From an uncultured bacterium (GTDB lineage Bacteria > Patescibacteriota > Minisyncoccia > Phycocordibacterales > UBA918), in assembly GCA_913050645.1 (NCBI GenBank), contig CAJXAG010000048.1, positions 1 to 7,262 of the forward strand: a DNA stretch of 7,262 nucleotides. Reading direction: 5' to 3'. The position numbers were made by a program, and so were the translations under genes. Under the pieces are notes generated by a model. It had not been told where the DNA came from. It saw nothing but the letters and a program-made list of their open reading frames with translations, and did not search any database. The stretch's first letter is position 1. Each line of letters starts with the position of its first letter. Positions 1-6,013 of the stretch are shown here, piece by piece.

Positions 1-2
1 TT

Positions 3-1610
3 GTGGATCTGAAAAATGGTTACGGTTACGGAGCTGACGACGGAGACGGCGCTGGTGTGCAAGATGTTACCGAGGCGCTTTTGAACGTGAATAACACACT
101 CAAAGACGGCGAACGGCGGGTAACCAAAACAGGGCGTACGCGCATCGGTCGGTACGGTAAAGGCTTCTTTGCTTTGCTTACCAAGTGTCAGTACTTCACT
201 TTCACATCTTCACCTAAAGGCGATGATGAGTATATGTCTTTTCATTTTGAACATGAAAAGATTGCACAGTCGAAGCATGTCAAGATTTTTGGTCAGCCGC
301 TTTTAGGCTTGTATTATGACGAGGACGCTCCCGATGGTATTCGTTTGGATGGTGCAGTCAACTGGGCGACCTGTGTTACGTTCCATGGTTTGACGACCGA
401 TCGCATGATTAACGACGTTAACTCTGCAGACGACATTATCAACGTTGTGTTCAAAAAGTTCGGTCGCATCATGAATGAGTGGGGGATTCGTCTCTCAGTT
501 ACGTTTATCGGCAAAGATGGCGTTAAGGATGAGCGTCTGCACCTTGAAGCGCCTAAGTTTAGTGGTACGCCGCTGAGCGATGAGCCTGTTGTATATACAG
601 CAGGCCGTTCGAACGTTTCCTTCGAAATGTACCTTGCACGCAAGGACGATAAAGGTAAACCTACTGGTGAAATATCCATGGGTGATACCGAAGATCCTTC
701 AACGTTTAGTTTCGAGGACTTTGTTGCATCTATTGCAGCACATAAGGGTATGTTACCTGATGATGTGCGTGACGGCCTGCTCTCTGGACACTTTGAAGGA
801 GAGATTCGCTCTGATACTGCTCGTATGCATACGAGTCGTAGGAAGTTTATGGTCAGTGCAGCGGTGCCCGATGTTTGCACGGCAATCAAGCAGTGGTATG
901 AAGAGGTTGGACGTGCGCATGTGGAGCAGATTGAAAGCGCTCACAAGGACGAGCGTCGACAGCGGTTGGCTCGGACAGCGTTGAAAAATGTTGACCGTGC
1001 CATCCTTAGTCAACCTGAACTTAGGTATCTGAATGAGTCGCTGCGTACCTTCGAAGAGGGTACGATCGGTGAAGAGCATACAGAGCCTGAATCGGAAGTG
1101 GTTGTTGAAAAACAAAAGGAGAAATCCGTTTCCATTTCTGGTGGATTTGCTGGCTTGGCTGAGGCAATGCAGAAGAAGCAGGAGCTTGCGAAACAGGCAC
1201 CAAAGACGAAACCAAAGCCAAAGCCAAAGCCCAAAAAACCGCTTCTAGATCATCATCCGAAGACTGTAGTAGGCCCTTCTGGGCAGAAACGTACTGTCGT
1301 TAGAGAAAGTTCACGAGGTTTGCAGATCGTGCACGATCGCATGGAAGGTCGTAGCGAGCTATGGGTACTTGATACGCAGCGTGGTCTTTTGTTCTTCAAT
1401 CTCCGTCATCCTTTATGGGTGATGTGTGATGATGGTGGTAAAACCAAGGTGTCGGATTCTCGTGTTGTAAAGCTGCAGGAGACGGTGGTGCTTATTGCGC
1501 TGCAGTCGTTGCAGATGACCGCAGAGCAGCGTCCGCTGTTTCTGAAGGTTATGGACGACCATGTTCAGGCACAGGCCTTTCTGTATAGGTACAGCCCTTC
1601 TTTTAAGTAA
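3..1610 (+). CDS. GHKL-type ATPase (HATPase_c_3/MORC-like), 5'-truncated by window edge
   Basis: This is the C-terminal 535 residues of a GHKL-fold ATP-binding protein. An aspartate-rich G1 box (DDGDG, residues 12-16) is followed by a glycine-rich G2 box (IGRYGKGF, 48-55). The family's N-box helix, which supplies the Mg-binding Asn, must lie upstream, so the GTG at position 3 is not the real start. Residues about 160-185 resemble the S5-like transducer domain, and TSRRKF (277-282) matches the conserved TSR-type motif of bacterial GHKL proteins. A Lys/Pro repeat linker (403-413) leads to a C-terminal domain containing FFNLRHPLW (464-472), similar to the INxxHPL motif of bacterial paraMORC-like proteins. 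Such ATPases act as ATP-driven clamps, often on DNA, and some accompany restriction-modification or defence loci. That role is family knowledge; nothing here proves it. No nuclease or methylase is visible. The gene ends just before a strong terminator. Confidence 0.75.
   Translation: MDLKNGYGYGADDGDGAGVQDVTEALLNVNNTLKDGERRVTKTGRTRIGRYGKGFFALLTKCQYFTFTSSPKGDDEYMSFHFEHEKIAQSKHVKIFGQPLLGLYYDEDAPDGIRLDGAVNWATCVTFHGLTTDRMINDVNSADDIINVVFKKFGRIMNEWGIRLSVTFIGKDGVKDERLHLEAPKFSGTPLSDEPVVYTAGRSNVSFEMYLARKDDKGKPTGEISMGDTEDPSTFSFEDFVASIAAHKGMLPDDVRDGLLSGHFEGEIRSDTARMHTSRRKFMVSAAVPDVCTAIKQWYEEVGRAHVEQIESAHKDERRQRLARTALKNVDRAILSQPELRYLNESLRTFEEGTIGEEHTEPESEVVVEKQKEKSVSISGGFAGLAEAMQKKQELAKQAPKTKPKPKPKPKKPLLDHHPKTVVGPSGQKRTVVRESSRGLQIVHDRMEGRSELWVLDTQRGLLFFNLRHPLWVMCDDGGKTKVSDSRVVKLQETVVLIALQSLQMTAEQRPLFLKVMDDHVQAQAFLYRYSPSFK
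1209..1241 (+). repeat. Hexanucleotide tandem repeat encoding a Lys-Pro linker
   Basis: A unit close to AAGCCA is repeated about four times inside the GHKL ATPase gene and encodes alternating Lys-Pro (residues 403-413). It separates the ATPase/transducer part from the C-terminal domain and is probably a stiff, positively charged linker. Repeats of this kind can change copy number by slippage in steps of two residues without breaking the frame. Confidence 0.7.
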
Positions 1611-1630
1611 AAGTGGAGGGTGTAGTACAC

Positions 1631-1661
1631 AAGCGTCGCAGCGATAGCTGCGACGCTTTTT
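1631..1661 (+). terminator. Intrinsic terminator after the GHKL ATPase gene
   Basis: A perfect 12-bp stem (1631-1642 with 1647-1658) closes a GATA tetraloop, and the T-run 1657-1661 follows directly. It starts 20 bases after the TAA stop and ends transcription of the ATPase gene, separating it from the next one. Confidence 0.93.
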
Positions 1662-1664
1662 CTA

Positions 1665-1692
1665 TTGTATTTTTTATAGTTTGTGGCATAGT
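1665..1692 (+). promoter_or_regulatory. Candidate promoter of the 536-aa modular gene
   Basis: A TTGTAT -35-like box (1665-1670) and a CATAGT -10-like box (1687-1692) are separated by 16 bases. They sit just after the upstream terminator and 40 bases before the chosen GTG start. Both boxes deviate from consensus, so the exact hexamers are uncertain; TATAGT at 1675-1680 is an alternative -10. Confidence 0.5.
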
Positions 1693-1731
1693 ACACACAG
1701 AAGAGAAACTTCAAAACAGAAAGGAATTGTT

Positions 1732-3342
1732 GTGGCGAAAACTGCTATCAACTTTAAACGAAGATCAAGCGAGCTGACCGACCGTCAGCATCAACACATT
1801 GTCAAGCTGCTGACTTACATGCTAGATACATGTAGCCTGTCAGGAGAATACACGGTCAATGCAGCGGGTAAAGCTGTGACCGGCAGAGGGAATAAAACTG
1901 GTGTTATTATCGGTTCAGCAAATGAGCATGGTGTGGCGTTTACATACCAGCCCTCTGGAGAAAAGAAAAAGTATCAATTCAGAATCGCCCTCGGTCTTGA
2001 TGAGGCTAAGAAAGTGCAGAAAACTCTGAAGGCGAAGTTTTCACAGGAGGTTCGTGCAGTGCCAAAGAAAAAGGTTGCTCAGAAACTACCTGCTGAGAAA
2101 CCTACATCCAAGCCAGAAGCTGCACCCAAAGAAACCTCGAACTTTATCGAGAACTTTACTGCCACAAACGCTGAGCATGCGATTGCATTTGCAAAAGTAG
2201 CAGAGAAGATTGCGCAGAACTACGCCGACGCGGTACTTCCAAAATCGGAAATGGCCAATCTACTGGCCGATTTCATGGGTACTGTCTCAAAAGCAGTCGG
2301 CCCACAGGTGAAAAGCCTCGTTTCACGCGGATATCTTGTTCGCTATGGTGAAGATGGCTTTTTGGTGGATCCGAATCCTTCGACACAGGGGCAAACTCTC
2401 TCGAAGCGCGGTGAAGATAAACCAAAGGTCAGTAAATCGCAGAAAGCGACATCTGTACCAACGTTGTCTGAACCAATGCGTCGAGTGTTTGAGGATACGG
2501 TACGCATGCAGACGTTTTTTGCTGCTTGTGTGCAGCGTTTTGCAGCCAAAGAGTATATCAATCATGAGGACTTCTATGACCTTATGAACGAAATGCTTTT
2601 GCCAGGCATGCACAGAGTTACACACCGAACATTTGTTCGTTATCTGCGAGAAGTTGGATATCTCGACAGGATCAAGAAAGGTAAGTATCGTCTAACTGAA
2701 AACGCGCTACGGAAATTTAAGGTGCTTGAGGTGGTGCAGACTGTAGATAAGGAAAGTGATGACAATGACCTTGTTAAACTTCCTGTTCCCATGCAGCGTA
2801 CTCTTCGTAATAAAACAGCAGTTGCTACGTTTTGTCTGGGGTTTGCAGATTTGCAGGATGGTTTATCTCCGTTGAAAATAACGGATGTGGAATCATTGCT
2901 TGTTGACCTGTATCCCTCTGGGCATTCTGATTGGACACATAAAAAGCTTGTGTCCGGACTGGTGAAACTTGGGTATCTCAAGCGTGCCTCACGCTATCAG
3001 CTTACATTGGATTCCGCAGGGGAAGAATTGGTTAAAAAAGCACGGAGTGCTACCCAAGAGTCCGAAGTCTCAAAGGGTGATTCTACTCAAGAGCAAGTGA
3101 CAGCTGCATCTGAAGATCTTTCTGAGACAAATAAGATGCTTGCAGAGGCGGTGCGTGTAAAGCAACGTCTTGAGCAAGAACTCAAGGAGGCAAACGGTCG
3201 CGCCGATGCTGCTGAAGCGCAGTGTGCTGATCTTGAAACACGCATTGCGGATCTTGAAGCTCAGGCGCGGAAGCAGCCTGACATCAAGGCTGAGATACAA
3301 GCCGGGGTTCGGGCTGAACTCAAGCGTCTTCTTTCTACGTAG
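1732..3342 (+). CDS. Unrecognised modular protein: three winged-helix-like repeats plus C-terminal coiled coil
   Basis: I do not recognise a named family for this 536-aa protein. The GTG at 1732 is preferred over the upstream TTG at 1681 because AAAGGAA (1720-1726) lies 5-6 bases before it and the TTG overlaps the promoter. Layout: a basic N-terminal domain (1-105), a Lys/Pro/Ala linker (110-137), then three related modules of about 70-83 residues (146-214, 247-329, 353-434), a Ser-rich spacer, and a coiled coil (464-536). Modules two and three align clearly: PMxR and TF near the start, TH, then GYL followed by a basic stretch and Y-x-LT. This helix, short loop and beta-hairpin pattern suggests winged helices, so DNA binding is inferred. 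There is no signal peptide or membrane segment. The coiled-coil tail is 45/68 identical to that of the next gene. The gene has its own promoter and terminator. Confidence 0.85.
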   Translation: MAKTAINFKRRSSELTDRQHQHIVKLLTYMLDTCSLSGEYTVNAAGKAVTGRGNKTGVIIGSANEHGVAFTYQPSGEKKKYQFRIALGLDEAKKVQKTLKAKFSQEVRAVPKKKVAQKLPAEKPTSKPEAAPKETSNFIENFTATNAEHAIAFAKVAEKIAQNYADAVLPKSEMANLLADFMGTVSKAVGPQVKSLVSRGYLVRYGEDGFLVDPNPSTQGQTLSKRGEDKPKVSKSQKATSVPTLSEPMRRVFEDTVRMQTFFAACVQRFAAKEYINHEDFYDLMNEMLLPGMHRVTHRTFVRYLREVGYLDRIKKGKYRLTENALRKFKVLEVVQTVDKESDDNDLVKLPVPMQRTLRNKTAVATFCLGFADLQDGLSPLKITDVESLLVDLYPSGHSDWTHKKLVSGLVKLGYLKRASRYQLTLDSAGEELVKKARSATQESEVSKGDSTQEQVTAASEDLSETNKMLAEAVRVKQRLEQELKEANGRADAAEAQCADLETRIADLEAQARKQPDIKAEIQAGVRAELKRLLST

Positions 3343-3385
3343 TACACCAATACACCATCCCGGGTTCGGGGTGGTGTTTTCTTTT
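3247..3385 (+). repeat. Direct repeat copy 1: 3' coding end plus terminator
   Basis: This 139-bp block matches 4307-4445 with 10 mismatches (about 93% identity, counted by eye). The first 36 bases (3247-3282) and the last 48 (3338-3385) are exact matches. It covers the last 31 codons of the 536-aa gene, the TAG stop, a short spacer and the whole terminator hairpin. Identity falls off sharply just upstream and stops after the T-run. Confidence 0.95.
3352..3385 (+). terminator. Intrinsic terminator of the 536-aa modular gene
   Basis: An 11-bp stem (3352-3362 with 3367-3377, one T-G wobble) closes a GGTT tetraloop and is followed by TTTTCTTTT. It begins nine bases after the TAG stop and is identical to the terminator of the next gene. 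Confidence 0.92.
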
Positions 3386-3395
3386 GGAAAAAGGA

Positions 3396-3423
3396 TTGAC
3401 AAATTATTTTTTAGTCCTATTAT
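3396..3423 (+). promoter_or_regulatory. Strong sigma70-type promoter of the 313-aa gene
   Basis: A consensus TTGACA -35 box (3396-3401) and a TATTAT -10 box (3418-3423) are separated by 16 bases, in AT-rich DNA directly after the preceding terminator. This is the best promoter in the window. It predicts an mRNA with a leader of roughly 30 bases and independent transcription of the downstream gene. Confidence 0.8.
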
Positions 3424-3460
3424 GTTCTATGGGTGAATCTTTAAAAAAGAAAGGGGCAGA

Positions 3461-4402
3461 ATGCCAGAAGCAGCAGTAACTGACAAATTTACAACAGTCG
3501 ATAGGATTGAGGATGGTTCATTGCGAATCACTTTTCCTGAAGCGAAACTTGATAAAAGTTACGAAGACCGTGCACGTCTCCTTGTTGGAGACATGATTCG
3601 TCGTTGTTTCACTGTCAATGAGTATACACAGTGCGACTTCGAAGTTTGCATGGGTGATACTATTCCCTACGAAGGGAAGAATGCAAGGCAGACAAAGCCG
3701 CAGCCGGGTACACACGCAATTCCATTTGTGTTGCCGGCTATCGGTACAGTCGAAGCTATTCGTTGTGGTTTGAAGCCGATTTGTAATGGTTCTGTGTCAC
3801 AAGATATGCTGGATGCATTCATTGAATGTTTCGAAAGTGGTGCACCACGTACGCCAAAGACAGATCCACGTCTGAGTGCGAAACCGGTGCCTATCGTGTT
3901 TGATACTGATGAGCTACAGGCGTTCTTCGGTGCCTGCATCGAAGAGGTGGGACGGCTTGGGCGACAGGTGACGTATCTGTCTGATGCTGCGTATGTGCGG
4001 ATCTATCAATCGATCAATACATACGCTTCAAAGGAAGATGCAGAACGTTTCGTGCAGGCGCTGACTGAACGGGGCTATCTGGTTTCGGCACAGACGCGTT
4101 TGCGGGAATATATGTTCGGTTCGCTGGCTAATCAGCTGATAGACGCCATGCAACCAGCTGTTGATTCAGTTGACACGCTTCAGACTTCGAATGAAGTGCT
4201 TGCACAAGCTGTGCTTGTTAAGCAACGGCTTGAAAGACAGATACAAGAGGCAAACGAACGCGCTGAGAAAGCTGAAGCAAAGCGTGATGTACTTGCGGTA
4301 CGTGTCGCGGATCTTGAAGCTCAGGCGCGGAAGCAGCCTGACTTCAGGGCTGAGGTACAAGCCGGGGTTCAGGCCGAACTCCAACGCCTCCTTTCTTCGT
4401 AG
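3461..4402 (+). CDS. Unrecognised protein: one winged-helix-like module plus the shared C-terminal coiled coil
   Basis: This 313-aa protein belongs to no family I recognise. The ATG at 3461 follows a purine-rich ribosome-binding site (AAAGGGG, 3450-3456). Residues 1-147 form a domain of mixed predicted structure with several Cys (including a CxxxxC spacing) and no counterpart in the upstream gene. Residues 148-225 hold one copy of the module found three times upstream: an FF-containing helix, then a helix ending in ERGYLV. Residues 236-313 are a heptad-rich coiled coil ending in the near-constant tail ARKQPD...AEL.RLLS. It looks soluble and cytoplasmic. The shared tail suggests the two proteins co-assemble or bind a common partner (inference). 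It is probably a diverged paralogue of the upstream gene with a different N-terminal domain. Promoter and terminator are its own. Confidence 0.85.
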   Translation: MPEAAVTDKFTTVDRIEDGSLRITFPEAKLDKSYEDRARLLVGDMIRRCFTVNEYTQCDFEVCMGDTIPYEGKNARQTKPQPGTHAIPFVLPAIGTVEAIRCGLKPICNGSVSQDMLDAFIECFESGAPRTPKTDPRLSAKPVPIVFDTDELQAFFGACIEEVGRLGRQVTYLSDAAYVRIYQSINTYASKEDAERFVQALTERGYLVSAQTRLREYMFGSLANQLIDAMQPAVDSVDTLQTSNEVLAQAVLVKQRLERQIQEANERAEKAEAKRDVLAVRVADLEAQARKQPDFRAEVQAGVQAELQRLLSS

Positions 4403-4445
4403 TACACCAATACACCATCCCGGGTTCGGGGTGGTGTTTTCTTTT
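4307..4445 (+). repeat. Direct repeat copy 2: 3' coding end plus terminator
   Basis: This is the second copy of the 139-bp block at 3247-3385, offset by exactly 1060 bp with no gaps. It covers the last 31 codons and stop of the 313-aa gene and its terminator. Most of the ten differences fall in 4343-4397; the flanking parts are exact. The T-run is three bases longer here (to 4448). Confidence 0.95.
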
Positions 4446-4448
4446 TTT
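4412..4448 (+). terminator. Intrinsic terminator of the 313-aa gene
   Basis: The same 11-bp stem and GGTT loop as at 3352-3385, followed by TTTTC and seven Ts. It ends transcription of the 313-aa gene 52 bases before serS. Confidence 0.92.
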
Positions 4449-4463
4449 GGATTAGGTGTATTG

Positions 4464-4469
4464 TATAAT
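4464..4469 (+). promoter_or_regulatory. Consensus -10 box of the serS promoter
   Basis: A perfect TATAAT lies 30 bases before the serS ATG and after the upstream T-run. No good -35 box sits 16-18 bases upstream; TTGGAT at 4447-4452 is only 11 bases away, too close. The promoter may depend on the -10 region or be weak. Transcription should start near 4476. Confidence 0.6.
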
Positions 4470-4499
4470 CCTTAGATTACAAAGGTATTTACATAAATT

Positions 4500-5783
4500 A
4501 TGTTGGACATTAAATTCATTCGAGAAAATCTGGACGTTGTCAAAATGGCAGCCCAGAAAAAGAAAATTGTAGTCGATTTAGATCGACTTGTTTCGCTTGA
4601 TGATAAGCGGCGTGAATTGATGTCCTCGCTTGAAAAAAAACGGGCACAACAGAACAAAGCTTCAGGTGAGATCGCACAAGCAGGCAGTGATGAAGAACGA
4701 CAGGCTATGATTGCGCAGATGTCAGAACTGAAAACTATCCTGCAGGCAGAAGAAGAAAAGTTCAAGCCGCTGATGGAAGAGTGGAAGGCACTTATGTTGC
4801 AGGTTCCACAAGTGCCTGACATGACCGTGCCTGATGGCGACTCAGACGAAGATAACCAAGAGGTGAAGGTGTGGGGAGAGCAAACGAAGTTTGACTTTGA
4901 GCCAAAAGACCACGTAGAGATTATGACAAACCTTGGCATGGCTGACTTTGAGCGTGGTACGAAGGTACATGGTTTCCGTGGATACTACCTCACTGGCGAC
5001 GGCGCACGGCTGTGTTGGGCTATCTGGAACTACGCAAATACTTTTTTTGGCGCAAAAGACTTTGTGCCACTTTTGGGTCCATCTATTGTCCGCAAGAGCA
5101 ACCTCTTTGGAACTGGTCACTTACCAAACGAAGCAGAAGACGTGTATCACACACAAGATGAAGACTATCTGATTGGCACAAGTGAAATCTCCACCATGGG
5201 CTACTACAGTGACGAAGTGCTTGATAAGGCACAGTTGCCGATTAAGTACCTTGCATTTTCTCCGTGTTACCGACGTGAAGCTGGTTCACACGGGAAGGAT
5301 ACGAAGGGACTTGTCCGCGTACATGAATTCTTTAAGGTAGAGCAGGTGGTTCTCTGTGAAGCGTCTCACGAAGAAAGCGTACAGCATCACGAATGGCTCA
5401 ATCGCAACACTGAAGAGTTTATTGAGTCACTCGGCATCCCGTACCATACGGTACTCAACTGCGGTGGTGATCTCGGACAGGGGCAGGTGAAGAAGTATGA
5501 CATTGAACTGTGGGTGCCGCTAGAGAAGAAGTATAGAGAGATCAGCTCTGCATCATACTTCCATGACTTCCAAACGCGACGGTTTAATACACGGTATAAA
5601 GATGAAGACGGGAAGCTGCGCTACGCACACTCGCTGAACTGCACCGCAATCCCGACACCACGTATTCTTGTGTCGCTGATTGAAAACTTCCAGCAGGCTG
5701 ACGGGTCAGTACGGATTCCTGAAGTGTTACAGGGCTATATGGGTGGACGAAGTGTCATTGAAGTGATGAAGGAAACAGAGTAA
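4500..5783 (+). CDS. serS: Seryl-tRNA synthetase (serine--tRNA ligase)
   Basis: This cytoplasmic class II aminoacyl-tRNA synthetase charges tRNA-Ser (and tRNA-Sec where present) with serine using ATP. Its 427 aa match the normal bacterial length. Residues 1-105 form the long antiparallel coiled-coil arm that grips the tRNA-Ser variable arm, beginning MLDIKFIREN as usual. The catalytic domain shows the serine-binding TSE (227-229, the family's TxE), motif 2 with YRRE (257-260) followed by the RVHEFFKVEQ stretch, and motif 3 around CTAIPTPR with the ATP-binding Arg388. The motif 3 wording is Thermus-type, not the GSGLAVGR type of E. coli. The gene appears intact. The start is fixed by the conserved N-terminus; the best ribosome-binding site (AAAGG, 4481-4485) is rather far, about 14 bases away. 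It is transcribed alone, between an upstream terminator and strong downstream hairpins. Confidence 0.98.
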   Translation: MLDIKFIRENLDVVKMAAQKKKIVVDLDRLVSLDDKRRELMSSLEKKRAQQNKASGEIAQAGSDEERQAMIAQMSELKTILQAEEEKFKPLMEEWKALMLQVPQVPDMTVPDGDSDEDNQEVKVWGEQTKFDFEPKDHVEIMTNLGMADFERGTKVHGFRGYYLTGDGARLCWAIWNYANTFFGAKDFVPLLGPSIVRKSNLFGTGHLPNEAEDVYHTQDEDYLIGTSEISTMGYYSDEVLDKAQLPIKYLAFSPCYRREAGSHGKDTKGLVRVHEFFKVEQVVLCEASHEESVQHHEWLNRNTEEFIESLGIPYHTVLNCGGDLGQGQVKKYDIELWVPLEKKYREISSASYFHDFQTRRFNTRYKDEDGKLRYAHSLNCTAIPTPRILVSLIENFQQADGSVRIPEVLQGYMGGRSVIEVMKETE

Positions 5784-5851
5784 AGAACCCCACCCCAGAG
5801 GGGATGGGGCATTTGCCCACATCCCCTCTGGGGTGGAACCGGGGGTTCTTT
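5782..5851 (+). terminator. Long GC-rich compound hairpin directly after serS
   Basis: Three nested stems form one large structure: an outer 10-bp stem (5782-5791 with 5842-5851), a perfect 16-bp stem (5791-5806 with 5820-5835), and an apical 4-bp stem (5807-5810 with 5815-5818) around ATTT. The outer stem begins inside the TAA stop codon of serS. Only TTT follows, so it is a poor textbook terminator. It more likely protects the serS mRNA 3' end or is a small palindromic repeat element inserted at the gene end. Confidence 0.8.
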
Positions 5852-5890
5852 GCTAGCTAAGGTTTCGGCCTCCGCCGCACTATTTTTTAA

Positions 5891-5933
5891 GTCCCTTTCA
5901 TCCCCGGGGCAGAGCCCACGGGCATTCAGGGAC
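5891..5933. repeat. Second compound inverted repeat in the serS-ftsQ gap
   Basis: A 6-bp outer stem (GTCCCT 5891-5896 with AGGGAC 5928-5933) encloses two stacked 4-bp stems: CCCG 5903-5906 with CGGG 5919-5922, and GGGC 5907-5910 with GCCC 5914-5917. The sequence is GC-rich and non-coding. With the hairpin at 5782-5851 it may be part of one repeat element, because TGCTAG occurs on both sides (5851-5856 and 5936-5941). Function unknown. Confidence 0.55.
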
Positions 5934-5944
5934 AATGCTAGTAA

Positions 5945-5990
5945 AAAACAGCCGGACATTTTCTGCAGAAAATGTCCGGCTGTTTTAGTT
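5945..5990 (+). terminator. Perfect 42-bp palindrome, probable bidirectional terminator
   Basis: Positions 5945-5986 are a perfect palindrome centred on CTGCAG, with 21-base arms. It can form a long stem ending in TTTT followed by AGTTTT on the + strand and a TGTTTTTTAC tail on the - strand. It would stop readthrough from serS into the ftsQ-like gene. An ATG inside the right arm (5972) is in frame with that gene but is not a believable start. Confidence 0.85.
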
Positions 5991-6000
5991 TTACACATGC

Positions 6001-6009
6001 TACTATAGT
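6001..6009 (+). promoter_or_regulatory. -10-like element of the ftsQ-like gene, possibly leaderless
   Basis: TACTATAGT contains two overlapping -10 candidates, TACTAT (6001-6006) and TATAGT (6004-6009), just 4-7 bases before the ATG at 6014. No Shine-Dalgarno sequence lies between. The arrangement predicts a transcript starting at or next to the start codon. A -35 box is not clear: TGTTTT at 5981-5986 is 17 bases from TATAGT but overlaps the palindrome. Confidence 0.5.
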
Positions 6010-6013
6010 GCCA

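Noticed and set aside
314..889. A 191-aa open frame on the - strand inside the GHKL ATPase gene
   Set aside because: It is antisense to a convincing coding sequence with recognisable ATPase motifs, has no ribosome-binding site, and shows no recognisable domain; a shadow frame.
1681..1731. TTG at 1681 as the start of the 536-aa protein
   Set aside because: It overlaps the candidate promoter, lacks a ribosome-binding site, and adds 17 residues. GTG at 1732 has AAAGGAA at proper spacing.
3247..4445. CRISPR array or integron attC sites as explanation of the repeats
   Set aside because: Only two long repeats 1060 bp apart, located inside coding ends, with no regular short spacers. The repeated hairpin ends in a T-run as a terminator does and lacks the paired R/L boxes of attC sites; no integrase is visible.
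5638..5670. Seemingly degenerate motif 3 in the seryl-tRNA synthetase (no GxGxGxxR)
   Set aside because: The CTAIPTPR version resembles the NTALATPR form in Thermus-type enzymes and keeps the essential Arg388, so the enzyme should be active.
5972..6013. Upstream ATG at 5972 as the ftsQ-like start
   Set aside because: It lies inside the right arm of the 42-bp palindrome, upstream of the best -10 element, and would add residues unlike an FtsQ N-terminus. The ATG at 6014 begins the basic cytoplasmic tail directly.
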